Shown: positions 1-7,411 of the stretch, one piece after another
Numbering within the stretch: the first letter of the stretch is position 1
Layout: the number at the start of each line of letters is the position of its first letter
NCBI GenBank assembly: GCA_013698305.1
Contig: JACCVC010000113.1
Span: 1-25,965, forward strand
Origin: Chloroflexia bacterium
GTDB lineage: Bacteria; Chloroflexota; Chloroflexia; Thermomicrobiales; UBA6265
Direction: 5' to 3'
Length of the DNA stretch: 25,965 nucleotides
Notes under the pieces: generated by a model
The model's database searches: none
What the model was told of the DNA's origin: nothing
The model's input: only the letters and a program-made list of their open reading frames with translations
Translations under genes and position numbers: made by a program

Positions 1-1372
1 CATCGACCCCGAGCCGATCCTTGCGGGTGACCATGGTCTGAATGCCGATCAACGGGTCGGTTGGCACGACGGGCGCGTCGCTGCTGGCGGCGGCGACAAT
101 GCCTAGCTCCGTGAACGTCTTCATCGCATAGGCGTAGCGATATCGGTCACGACCGAGGTTCTGCTCGTAGGCGGGCCGCGTGTAGTGCAGGAAGCTGGTG
201 CCCGGAATCGGCACCACGTCCAGGCGCTTGATGCGGTGCATGGTATCGAGGTCGATGACCGAGCAATGCTCGATCCGATGACGGGTGTCCTCTCGCGGTG
301 TCGCCAGTTGCGCCTCCTCGTAGGCATCCAGCACCAGGTCGATGGCGGCGTCGCCGATGGCGTGAATTCCGAGCTGAAAACCGGCGTCGTGGGCGCGGCG
401 CACCTTGGCCCTGAGATCGTCTGGGTCCATCATCCAGAGGCCGACGTTGTCCGTTTCGCCTTCATACGGTCGTCGCATCCTGGCCGTTCGACCACCGATT
501 GATCCGTCACTGAACAGCTTGGCCGGCCCGATCCGGAGCCAGTCGTCGCCGAAGCCTGTGCGGATGCCGAGGGCGATCAGATCGTCGAGGGTCTCGTCGA
601 TGATCATCATCAGGTAGGAGCGGACGGGAAGCGTCCCGTTTCGTCTCAGCGACTGATACGCCCGCAGCTGCTCGGGCGTCCGGATGCCGGCTTCGCCGAC
701 GGCGGTGACGCCGTGCTTCACGAACTCCTCCCCTCCGGCGATTATCGCCTCCTCGATCAGAGCCTGAGTTGGTTCCGGCTGTGCGTCCTGTACGAGTCCG
801 GTTGCGCTCTCGCGAAGGACGCCGGTGGGTTCGCCATGCTCATCCCGGTCGATGGAGCCGCCGTCGGGATCGGGCGTGTTACGATCGATCCCAGCGAGTT
901 CCAAGGCGCGGCTGTTCACCGCGAGGATGTGGTGGCAACTCCGCCACAGCGCGACCGGGTGTTGCGTGGTCGCGGCATCGAGTTCGTGCCGGTTGGGATG
1001 GCGCTGTTCATCGAGCGATGCCTGGTCGTAGCCCTGGCCGATGATCCAGACACCGTGTTCGGTCTGGACGGCGCGGTGCCGAACGCTCCGAGCGATGCCG
1101 GTGATGGATGCAACTGCGGTCGAGGAGACATCGACCTCGCTCAGCGCGAAGCCGGTCATGAAGGTGTGGGCGTGGGCGTCATACAGGCCGGGAGTGGCCA
1201 TGCGGCCATTGAGGTGAATATGCTCCGCACCTGGGCCGACCCGAGTTCGGACATCTCGTTCACTGCCCAATGCGATGACGATTCCATGGTCGATCGCGAC
1301 TGCATTGACCATTGGATGTTCCGGATCCATCGTCAGGATGGGACCGCCGTGGATGACAAGTGCCTTCGACAT
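1..1372 (-). CDS. YtcJ-like amidohydrolase, partial (C-terminus beyond the left edge)
   Basis: Metal-dependent hydrolase of the amidohydrolase 3 (YtcJ-like) family, probably cytoplasmic; substrate unknown. The reading frame is open from an ATG at 1372 (GGAG six bases upstream) to base 1, giving 457 residues without the C-terminus. Visible landmarks in order are the N-terminal beta-sandwich strand (LVIHGGPILTMD), the metal-binding HxH in GLYDAHAH, the GSIGGRTA segment, the HAIGDAA histidine motif, RIEHC, and a late SSDAPV with the metal-binding aspartate. These are the family's expected metal ligands in the expected order, so the enzyme looks active as far as seen. It is the last gene in the window of a four-gene minus-strand operon, 23 bases after the broken deacetylase. 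Members of this family often act on N-acyl or cyclic amide substrates, so amide hydrolysis in the same catabolic route is a reasonable inference. Confidence 0.88.
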   Translation of the reverse strand, partial: MSKALVIHGGPILTMDPEHPMVNAVAIDHGIVIALGSERDVRTRVGPGAEHIHLNGRMATPGLYDAHAHTFMTGFALSEVDVSSTAVASITGIARSVRHRAVQTEHGVWIIGQGYDQASLDEQRHPNRHELDAATTQHPVALWRSCHHILAVNSRALELAGIDRNTPDPDGGSIDRDEHGEPTGVLRESATGLVQDAQPEPTQALIEEAIIAGGEEFVKHGVTAVGEAGIRTPEQLRAYQSLRRNGTLPVRSYLMMIIDETLDDLIALGIRTGFGDDWLRIGPAKLFSDGSIGGRTARMRRPYEGETDNVGLWMMDPDDLRAKVRRAHDAGFQLGIHAIGDAAIDLVLDAYEEAQLATPREDTRHRIEHCSVIDLDTMHRIKRLDVVPIPGTSFLHYTRPAYEQNLGRDRYRYAYAMKTFTELGIVAAASSDAPVVPTDPLIGIQTMVTRKDRLGVD

Positions 1373-1395
1373 CGACTGCTCCGTTACTGCTGTTT

Positions 1396-2122
1396 CTAAT
1401 CGCGCGAGACGAGTGCATGCACCGCCGAGCCGTTGGTGATCCAGACGTCGCCGGCGGCGATCGCCTCGTCCAGGAATCGCTGGATGGTCTCCAGATGCGC
1501 CGGGTGGCCGCTCAACGGCACGCTCAGCGTGATCGTCATCATGTCACCGCGAGCGCGTATCACCGCGAGCGCGTACCGACGCGAGGCTCGCCGACCAATG
1601 CTCCAGCAGGGCGCTGGGAGGTGACGGAAACTCCGGTGGCAACCATGCCGTGTCGTGCCACCATGGGCTGTAGGGAATGGTCGTGCCGCCGTACTGGTTG
1701 AAGATCGGTAGCGGCGCTTCCGACAGGTCCAGCACCCACGCGCCGTGGGGAATCTGTGCGAGCGCGTCGTTGTTGCCGTGTGGAAAGACAATGCCTCGCG
1801 GCGCACGTCCAAAGTCGCGCTCACAATCGCGCACGAGCTCGGGGATGACGTCGTCGTCGTCCAGGGCGAAGATCGCCGGGTCGTATTCTGCATCAGCGGG
1901 TATTGTGACCAGTTCCTTGATATCGGAGTCAAGGATCAGCGACGGCACGATGTCCAGGTCGGCGAACATCGCCAGCAGGTGATCGAGCCCAGACTGCGCG
2001 GCAAATCGCGTCCGAGGCGTGACCTCCTGATGTTCGATTGGATTCAGATCCAGTATCACCACCAGCGCGGCGCGGTGTCCTGCTGGCCATGATTCTGGTC
2101 GGAACAATGTCGATCTATCCAT
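1396..2122 (-). pseudogene. PuuE-like polysaccharide deacetylase, frameshifted by a 16-bp tandem duplication
   Basis: Carbohydrate esterase 4 / polysaccharide deacetylase-like protein resembling PuuE-type enzymes, which hydrolyse small amides rather than sugars. The first frame starts at ATG 2122 (AGGGG just upstream) and carries WPAGHRAALVVILDLN, RFAAQSGLDHLLAMFADLDIVPSLI and a GIVFPHGN segment. It stops at 1544. The C-terminal block, with MMTITLSVPLSGHPAHLETIQRFLDEAI followed by DVWITNG, continues in another frame to the stop at 1396. The switch falls exactly at a perfect 16-base direct repeat (1544-1559 and 1560-1575). Sixteen is not a multiple of three, and removing one copy restores a continuous frame of about 236 residues reading RARGDMMTITLS. 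The gene is therefore a recent pseudogene, a reversible repeat-length mutant, or an assembly error. It lies 18 bases after the aminotransferase. Confidence 0.85.
1544..1575. repeat. Perfect 16-bp tandem duplication inside the deacetylase gene
   Basis: The unit TCACCGCGAGCGCGTA occurs twice head to tail with no spacer (1544-1559, 1560-1575). One extra copy shifts the minus-strand deacetylase frame by one base and causes premature termination. The flanks contain no transposon sequence. This looks like simple slippage or unequal exchange. Confidence 0.95.
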
Positions 2123-2140
2123 GATGCCCCTGATTTGGCG

Positions 2141-3349
2141 TCACGCCGGGGCTCCCTTGCCCTCGATCGTACTCGGGTCGGCGGCGATCTTTCTCAGCTC
2201 CTCGACCATGCCGTCGACCTCTTCGTCGCTGTTCCACCAGGCAATCGAGGCGCGTGCCACCGTTGGACCTGGTGGGTAGGCGACGTATCGGATCGTGTAG
2301 TTGCGTTCGAACAGGGCTGCCGCGATGTCTTGCGGTATCGCGCCGTTGATGTTGAAGCAGACCAGACCGCCGATTTGCCCGCGCGGGGAGCAGACCGTGA
2401 CTCCGTCAATGTTCTCGATGCTGGCGAGGAAGTGATCGGCGAGAGCTCGGGTGCGCTCGTACATCCATTCCGGTCCAACCTCGTCGAGCAGGAACTGGAG
2501 TTGCGCCTCCATTCCGAGGACAGCTGGGGCATAGGCTTCGCCCATCTCATAGCGACGGGAGCCGGGGCAGGGCACGATATAGCCTGCGGGGTCAGAGGCG
2601 CAGTAACGCACATAGGTCGGCACGAAGTCCGTCAGCCGATGGCGGGGAATCCATAGCGCGCCGGTGCCCTCCGGGCAGCCGAGCCACTTCTGGCCCGGCA
2701 TTGCGTAGGCGTCCACGTTGGTTTCGGGGAGATTGACCGGCACCTGACCGGCCGATTGCGCCGCGTCGACGATCAGCAGCGCGTCATAGGCGTGAGCCAG
2801 CTCAGCGACCGCCGCCAGGTCGATGACCGCTCCCGAAGACCACATCACGTGCGACAGCGCAATGACTCGTGTTCGGCCGGTGATCTGTCGCTCCAGGGCG
2901 GTGATGATGTCACCACCGCCGTTTCCGATGTTGGCAACGCGGATCTTGGTCCCGTAGCGGTGGGCGATCATGCCCAGCGGCGCGAACAGCAGCGGATGCT
3001 CGAGGTTGGTCGTGATCACCTCATCGCCGGGCGCCCAGTCGATGCCGTTAAGGGCAATGCTGAGACCCTCGTTAGAACTGCGAGTCAGGGCGAACTCGTC
3101 CGCTTCGCCGCCGAAGAGCCGGGACAATTGCACGCGAACCCGCTCGATGTTGACGGCGTGGCCCTCGTAGACTCCGGGAATGATCCGGCCCGCTTTGAGT
3201 TCCTCGGTCGCCGCATCGACGATTGCCTGGTGCGCGGCTATCGACATCGGGCCATTGGTGCCCGCATTGAAATACCCCGTAGCGCGAACAGCGGGTAGTT
3301 GCTCGCGAAGAGCGTCCAGTTTGGTTTCGACTTGTAACACGAGTGTCAT
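2141..3349 (-). CDS. Class V aminotransferase, cysteine desulfurase / isopenicillin-N epimerase-like
   Basis: PLP-dependent fold-type I enzyme of the aminotransferase class V family; the exact reaction is unknown. From ATG 3349 it has 402 residues, the usual length. N-terminal GYFNAGTNGPM resembles the substrate-loop motif of this family. TRSSNEGLSIAL binds the cofactor phosphate region, IVDAAQSAGQVPVN holds the PLP-pyridine aspartate (Asp195), and MPGQKWLGCPEGTGALW carries the Schiff-base lysine (Lys221). ATG 3349 is preceded by AAGGGG. An in-frame TTG at 3382, two bases after the upstream stop, would add 11 residues and is a real alternative. It is co-directional with the sulfur-amino-acid lyase upstream and the deacetylase and amidohydrolase downstream. 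That suggests a shared degradative pathway for a nitrogen- or sulfur-containing compound. I see no FeS-assembly partner, so a dedicated IscS role is less likely. Confidence 0.88.
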   Translation of the reverse strand: MTLVLQVETKLDALREQLPAVRATGYFNAGTNGPMSIAAHQAIVDAATEELKAGRIIPGVYEGHAVNIERVRVQLSRLFGGEADEFALTRSSNEGLSIALNGIDWAPGDEVITTNLEHPLLFAPLGMIAHRYGTKIRVANIGNGGGDIITALERQITGRTRVIALSHVMWSSGAVIDLAAVAELAHAYDALLIVDAAQSAGQVPVNLPETNVDAYAMPGQKWLGCPEGTGALWIPRHRLTDFVPTYVRYCASDPAGYIVPCPGSRRYEMGEAYAPAVLGMEAQLQFLLDEVGPEWMYERTRALADHFLASIENIDGVTVCSPRGQIGGLVCFNINGAIPQDIAAALFERNYTIRYVAYPPGPTVARASIAWWNSDEEVDGMVEELRKIAADPSTIEGKGAPA

Positions 3350-3384
3350 TCCCCTTGGGTAAACGTCCGAAGCATTGCTCAATC

Positions 3385-4659
3385 CTATCCCAATGCGCGG
3401 GATGCCGCTTGCCGGATGTCGTCAAGGATGTCCTTCGGAGATTCGATCCCCACGGACAGACGTACCAGCGATTCGGTGATCCCGACCTCGTGCCGTTCCT
3501 CGGGTGTCAGGGCCCGGTGGGAGGCCATTGCCGGATACAGCATCAGGCTGTACACGTCCCCGAGGGTGGTGGCGGGGATCACCAACTCGAGTTCGGACAT
3601 CAGCCGGAAGATCGTTTCGCGACTGGCGCCGACGACCTCGAAGGACATCATCGCGCCCCGGTGTGCCGAGAGGAACTGATCTTGCGGTCCTTCATTATCG
3701 CCGGGGTACAGGATACTGGCAAATCGTGTATCTCCTCGAAGCACTTCCGCGATCTCGCGGGCTGATGTGCATTGCCGGTCGAACCGGAGCGGCATGGTTT
3801 TGATTCCGCGCAGGGACAGCCATGCGTCCATAGGGGAGGGGATGGCGCCGAGCATTTTCGTTTGCTCCCGCAACGAGCCGATCACGTCGCTGCTCCCGGC
3901 GATGACCCCGCCGGTGAGGTCGCCGTGCCCGCCGATGTACTTGGTGGAGGAATGAATCGACATGTCCGCCCCGAGCGAGCAGGGCTTGACCAGCAGCGGC
4001 GTGGCGAACGTGTTGTCGATCAGCAGCATCGCTTCAGCGGCGTGGGCGATCTTCGCAAGGGCGCGAATGTCGGCGATCCGGAGCAATGGGTTCGAGAGCG
4101 TCTCTGCGAGGATCGCGGCTGGCCGGTGTTCCGCCACCGCTGCTGAGACGGCGTCGAGGTCGGTGATGTCGACGAATACCGGCGTGACGCCGAGTTTCTG
4201 GAAATGATCCCGCAACACCGAAAAGCTGGCGCCGTAGATGTCTCGTGACGCGACCACCGAGTCTCCGGCTGAAACGCAGAGCGCTAGCGCCGCGTAGATT
4301 GCCGCCATTCCCGAGGAGAAGGCGAGCGCTTCGTCCGTCCCTTCCAGCTGAGCGACGGCGGTCTCGAACGCGTGGGTGGTGGGATTGCCATAGCGCGTGT
4401 AGACAAAGCCTGGCTCGTCGTAGGCCAGCACCCGCTCCAGGGCGTCGGTGGTTTCATAGTGGAACGATGAGGTCATGAAGATCGGCGTTGATGTCGACGT
4501 GGCGGCGGAGCGGTAGCCGGTTTCACCGGCGTGGACGGCTTGGGATTCAACGCTCCAGGAACTCGGGGGACGTGCGGTTCGGGTCAATTGCGAAAACCTT
4601 CCGTTCGGTGCTGGATGAGTGGTTTTGTACTGTTCGCATTGTCGCAGGGTTCGATGCAT
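3385..4659 (-). CDS. Cystathionine gamma-synthase / methionine gamma-lyase family PLP enzyme
   Basis: Trans-sulfuration-family PLP enzyme acting on cysteine, cystathionine, methionine or an O-acyl-homoserine; sequence alone does not decide which. The core begins at SVESQAVHAGETG and continues with YTRYGNPTTHAFE, SSGMAAIYAAL (phosphate loop), LIDNTFATP (PLP aspartate), SIHSSTKYIGGHGDLTGG (Schiff-base Lys240) and a C-terminal RLSVGIES motif, all standard for the family. I take ATG 4659 as the start because GGAG lies seven bases upstream (424 residues). An in-frame TTG at 4587 with GGAAGG nine bases upstream gives 400 residues and fits the family's usual N-terminus equally well. The frame stays open much further upstream, but that stretch overlaps the divergent ADP-ribosylglycohydrolase and has no family similarity. 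First gene of the minus-strand operon. Confidence 0.88.
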   Translation of the reverse strand: MHRTLRQCEQYKTTHPAPNGRFSQLTRTARPPSSWSVESQAVHAGETGYRSAATSTSTPIFMTSSFHYETTDALERVLAYDEPGFVYTRYGNPTTHAFETAVAQLEGTDEALAFSSGMAAIYAALALCVSAGDSVVASRDIYGASFSVLRDHFQKLGVTPVFVDITDLDAVSAAVAEHRPAAILAETLSNPLLRIADIRALAKIAHAAEAMLLIDNTFATPLLVKPCSLGADMSIHSSTKYIGGHGDLTGGVIAGSSDVIGSLREQTKMLGAIPSPMDAWLSLRGIKTMPLRFDRQCTSAREIAEVLRGDTRFASILYPGDNEGPQDQFLSAHRGAMMSFEVVGASRETIFRLMSELELVIPATTLGDVYSLMLYPAMASHRALTPEERHEVGITESLVRLSVGIESPKDILDDIRQAASRALG

Positions 4660-4824
4660 TCGGGAACTCCAAAGCGTGGCGAGAGAGGTCGCAACCGGGT
4701 GTTTCAGATCGTCAAGGGCACGGCGGGTGCGGTAGTGTCTCTCGACGTGGAAGCGAACAGGGACGGAGACGTCGGGGCTGACATGGGGCCCGGAGCGAAT
4801 AACTGACATCGAGAGGCAAGCATC

Positions 4825-5706
4825 TTGGCGGCTCGCGATATCGAAAACAGATTTCTGGGGAGCCTGCTCGGCCTGGCGCTCGGCGATGCGCTCGGCATGC
4901 CAGTCGGCTCGATGCCGGTGGAAGAGACGCGGCGAAGATATGGCGAGATCACTGGCTACCTGCCGCGAGATGCCGGGACTGACCGGGAGATTCCCGCGGG
5001 AGAGATCACCGACGAGACCGAGACGACGCTGTGCATCGTCGAATCGATGACGACGAACAATGGGCGGGTCGACGTTGAAAACATCAACGCCCGCCTGCTG
5101 CATCTGGCCGAGGGCGCCTCTCAACACTGGATGCCGGCTGATCTGCGCGATGGAATCATCGCGGCGTCGGACAACGATGGTGTCGTGCCAGATGACTTCG
5201 AGCGACCCGCATCACTGGCGGCGGGGATGATGGGGGTGCCGATCGGGCTGATGCACAGTGTCGGAGGGTTCGACCGGGATGCGTTCGACCACGATCTACA
5301 GCTGATCACCCGGCTCACGAACGCCAGCGACGGTCAGTACCGCTTGACAGCAAAGATCGCGAGCCTGATCGCGGGGGCGATTCGTGACGAGACGCTTGAT
5401 GCCCAGGGCGGCGAGGTGATCGCTGTGGGAACTCTTGAACGAGAAGTGTCGACCGTCGCGCGAGACGTAGCCTCGTCGTCCACCTTTGAGGATGCGGTGT
5501 TCGAGGCGGTCAACACCTACCGACCCGCCGACAGTGCGGGCGCTTTGGCTGGAGCGTTGGCAGGAGTCAGGTTCGGCGCGAGCGGGATACCGCAGAAACT
5601 GATCGATGACCTCGAGGCGCGGGTGTATCTCACCCTGGCCGCGCCGTGGTTCTACAAAACCGCGACCCGGCGGGCCGGTCTGGTGATCGACCTGCGACCC
5701 ACATGA
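4825..5706 (+). CDS. ADP-ribosylglycohydrolase family protein with a degenerate metal site
   Basis: All-alpha protein of the ADP-ribosylglycohydrolase (DraG/ARH) family, which normally removes ADP-ribose from proteins or small molecules using two magnesium ions. The N-terminal FLGSLLGLALGDALGMPVGS (residues 10-29) is the family hallmark. The metal motif TDDT appears as TDET (62-65). The C-terminal metal motif, usually GGDTDT followed by an Ala/Gly-rich helix, is replaced here by YRPADS before AGALAGALAGV: Pro234 stands where the first Asp is expected and Asp236 remains. So at least one ligand is lost and another changed. The protein is 293 residues, normal length. Start is TTG 4825 with GAGAGG eight bases upstream; no ATG lies nearby. 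Activity is doubtful and a binding or crystallin-like role is possible. It is transcribed divergently from the PLP operon and toward dnaJ. Confidence 0.85.
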   Translation: MAARDIENRFLGSLLGLALGDALGMPVGSMPVEETRRRYGEITGYLPRDAGTDREIPAGEITDETETTLCIVESMTTNNGRVDVENINARLLHLAEGASQHWMPADLRDGIIAASDNDGVVPDDFERPASLAAGMMGVPIGLMHSVGGFDRDAFDHDLQLITRLTNASDGQYRLTAKIASLIAGAIRDETLDAQGGEVIAVGTLEREVSTVARDVASSSTFEDAVFEAVNTYRPADSAGALAGALAGVRFGASGIPQKLIDDLEARVYLTLAAPWFYKTATRRAGLVIDLRPT

Positions 5707-5758
5707 GGCGCGATTGGCAGTCGTGGGCGAGGAGTGCCAGCACGCTTGCCTCGTCCGC

Positions 5759-5764
5759 TATACT
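5759..5764 (+). promoter_or_regulatory. Candidate -10 box (TATACT) upstream of dnaJ
   Basis: TATACT lies 69 bases before the dnaJ start in the 127-base gap after the ADP-ribosylglycohydrolase. The same hexamer precedes smpB, ssrA and the gene at 23940, so it is probably a genuine -10 element in this genome. No convincing -35 box or CIRCE operator is visible. Confidence 0.45.
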
Positions 5765-5775
5765 TGACATCTTGA

Positions 5776-5799
5776 GCGTCGCGGCGGCTGCCGCGACGC
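5776..5799 (+). promoter_or_regulatory. Perfect 10-bp hairpin in the dnaJ leader
   Basis: GCGTCGCGGC (5776-5785) and GCCGCGACGC (5790-5799) are exact inverted repeats separated by GGCT. The hairpin would sit near the 5' end of a transcript started from TATACT at 5759. It lacks a following T-run, so it is unlikely to be a simple terminator. It could be an mRNA stability or heat-sensing structure, or an operator. Confidence 0.6.
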
Positions 5800-5833
5800 G
5801 TACGCTTATGCACGCCAGGCGATGAACTGACAT

Positions 5834-6979
5834 ATGGCTGAGAAACGCGATTATTATGAAGTCCTCGACATCAGCCGTTCGGCGACCGAGGTCGAGCTCA
5901 AGTCCGCCTATCGCAAGATGGCGCGCAAATTTCATCCCGATATCAACAAGGATGACCACGCCGAGGAGCGCTTCAAGGAGGTCAACGAGGCCTACGAGGT
6001 GCTATCCAACGTGGAACGACGCGCCGCCTACGACCGGTTTGGTCATGCGGCCGCTGGCGCTGGGGCTGGCGGAGGCGATCCGTTCGGCGGATTCGGTGGC
6101 GGTTCGCCGTTCTCCGATATCTTCGACAGCTTTTTTGGGGGAAGCAATGGGCGACAACGTGCCGCTGCTCCGCCGAGAGGCGCCGACATCCAGGTCGGTG
6201 TGTCACTGAGCTTCGAGGACGCGGTGTTCGGGGCCGAAAAGGAGGTCGAGGTCGACCGCCTGGAGACCTGCGACGTCTGCCACGGCACGAGGATGAAGGA
6301 TGGCAAGACGCCTCCTACTTGTGGCAACTGTGGAGGGTCGGGCGAGGTGCGCCGCGTTCAGCAGACGATCCTGGGGCAATTCATGACGTCGGGTCCGTGC
6401 TCGGTCTGCCAAGGCGAAGGCGTGACGATCACCGATCCATGTGACGGATGTCGCGGTCGGGGGAGGCGTCGTCAGTACCGCACCATTGAGGTCAGCGTGC
6501 CGGCTGGCGTCGACGATAATGCGACGCTACGTCTGACCGGTCAGGGGGAAGACGCTCCTGGCGGTCCGGGCGGTGTACCGGGTAACCTCTACGTCAAGAT
6601 CAGAGTCAAGCCGCACAAGATCTTCGAGCGGCATGGCAAGGGCATCCACTCCCAGGTGGGGATCAACGTCGCGCAGGCGGCGTTGGGTGACGAGTGCGAG
6701 ATCGAGACGATCGACGGGCCGGTGATGTTCCGGATTCCGTCGGGAACCCAGTCCGGTCAACAATTCCGGTTGCGCGAGAAGGGCGTGCCCGACCTTCGCG
6801 GCGGTAGTCGGGGCGACCAGATCGTGACGATCCAGGTGGTAACGCCGAAGAAGCTCAGCGAAGATCAGCGGGCGCTGTTCGAAGAATTGGCCTCCAGCCT
6901 GGGTAGCGACATCCAGCAGCAACCCAACAGCAAAGGGTTTTTCGGCCGGGTCAAGGATGCGCTCGGCGCAAAAGCGTAG
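5834..6979 (+). CDS. dnaJ: Chaperone protein DnaJ (Hsp40)
   Basis: Type I J-protein co-chaperone that delivers unfolded clients to DnaK and stimulates its ATPase in the cytoplasm. Domains in order: J domain (residues 5-70) with HPD at 34-36; a Gly/Phe-rich linker (about 75-106, GGGDPFGGFGGGSPFSD); a zinc domain with four cysteine pairs at 146/149, 163/166, 189/192 and 203/206; then two beta-barrel client-binding domains. The first zinc repeat is CDVCHGTR rather than CxxCxGxG, but both cysteines are intact. At 381 residues it has the family's full length. ATG 5834 has no good Shine-Dalgarno sequence close by. dnaK and grpE are not adjacent, so this is either a second dnaJ copy or one separated from the usual operon. 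Confidence 0.96.
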   Translation: MAEKRDYYEVLDISRSATEVELKSAYRKMARKFHPDINKDDHAEERFKEVNEAYEVLSNVERRAAYDRFGHAAAGAGAGGGDPFGGFGGGSPFSDIFDSFFGGSNGRQRAAAPPRGADIQVGVSLSFEDAVFGAEKEVEVDRLETCDVCHGTRMKDGKTPPTCGNCGGSGEVRRVQQTILGQFMTSGPCSVCQGEGVTITDPCDGCRGRGRRRQYRTIEVSVPAGVDDNATLRLTGQGEDAPGGPGGVPGNLYVKIRVKPHKIFERHGKGIHSQVGINVAQAALGDECEIETIDGPVMFRIPSGTQSGQQFRLREKGVPDLRGGSRGDQIVTIQVVTPKKLSEDQRALFEELASSLGSDIQQQPNSKGFFGRVKDALGAKA

Positions 6980-6998
6980 ACCTTTCCTTTTTGAAGCA

Positions 6999-7027
6999 TT
7001 GACGGAGTCGCCGTCTCCGTTTATTCT
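6999..7027 (+). promoter_or_regulatory. Promoter for the FMN riboswitch transcript
   Basis: TTGACG (6999-7004) and TATTCT (7022-7027) are separated by exactly 17 bases, a good sigma-70-type arrangement. It would start RNA near 7034, only a few bases before the aptamer at 7040. The spacer contains an inverted repeat, ACGGAG (7002-7007) and CTCCGT (7015-7020), followed by TTATTCTT. That repeat could instead be the dnaJ terminator, or serve both purposes. Confidence 0.65.
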
Positions 7028-7039
7028 TCGTTCAACATA

Positions 7040-7182
7040 GCCTTCGGGGATTGGTGAGGCCGTCGAGTGATGACGGTCAAGTCCTGACCGGCGGTACAAC
7101 AGCCCGCAAGTGGTCGTGAGTTCACGCCCGCACGATCCGGTGAAACTCCGGAGCCGACGGTAAAGTCCGGATGGGAGAAGGC
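7040..7182 (+). promoter_or_regulatory. FMN riboswitch (RFN element) aptamer
   Basis: RNA aptamer that binds flavin mononucleotide and controls the downstream genes. The closing stem P1 is GCCTTC (7040-7045) with GAAGGC (7177-7182). The invariant blocks are present in order: CTTCGGGG, then ACCGGCGGT (7087-7095), AGCCCGCAAG (7101-7110), CCGGTGAAACTCCGGAGCC, GACGGT and AGTCCGGATGGGAGAAGG. These match the RFN consensus closely. The P2 arm is longer than usual, carrying an extra 7-bp hairpin, GGCCGTC (7058-7064) with GACGGTC (7072-7078). RFN elements normally precede riboflavin synthesis or riboflavin transporter genes; here the following genes are Dpp/Opp-type ABC permeases and solute-binding proteins. 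Confidence 0.95.
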
Positions 7183-7245
7183 GACGAATTGACCACGGGT
7201 TCCCGCAAGGGGCTTGTTGTCGATTGCCGCTCCGCAACTCTTGAG

Positions 7246-7278
7246 ATCCCGAGGCCCTCTGGCTCCGGGATTTTTCTT
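7246..7278 (+). terminator. Intrinsic terminator of the FMN riboswitch expression platform
   Basis: ATCCCGAGGCC (7246-7256) pairs with GGCTCCGGGAT (7261-7271) around a CTCT loop, with one mismatch and one wobble, and is followed by TTTTTCTT. The 3' arm GGCTCCGG (7261-7268) is exactly complementary to CCGGAGCC (7148-7155) inside the aptamer. This gives a clear switch: without FMN the aptamer strand can capture the terminator arm and transcription proceeds; with FMN the terminator forms. Bases 7279-7411 between it and the first gene hold nothing else I recognise apart from the GGAG ribosome-binding site. Confidence 0.85.
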
Positions 7279-7411
7279 GTCCCGGGTTTGCGTTATCGAT
7301 GCCGGAGGTCCTTGCCGATCACGGGGTGTGGCGTGGTGTCGGACCTGTAATGAGTCTGGCGCCGCGACCGACCACGTGCCAGCAGGACTTCTGGTTTGCG
7401 GGAGTCGATTT

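Noticed and set aside
713..1399. 228-residue plus-strand open frame opposite the amidohydrolase
   Set aside because: The minus strand carries clear amidohydrolase motifs across the same bases; the plus-strand product resembles nothing and is a GC-rich shadow.
4660..5127. Long N-terminal extension of the cystathionine gamma-synthase-type frame
   Set aside because: It overlaps the divergent ADP-ribosylglycohydrolase gene and shows no similarity to the PLP family.
5731..5750. Possible CIRCE-like or HspR-like heat-shock operator before dnaJ
   Set aside because: GTGC-CA-GCAC is a short palindrome only; neither the CIRCE 9-9-9 arrangement nor an HspR inverted repeat is present.
7214..7411. N-terminal extension of the DppB-like permease frame
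   Set aside because: It would translate through the riboswitch terminator; ATG 7412 has a good ribosome-binding site and matches where family similarity starts.
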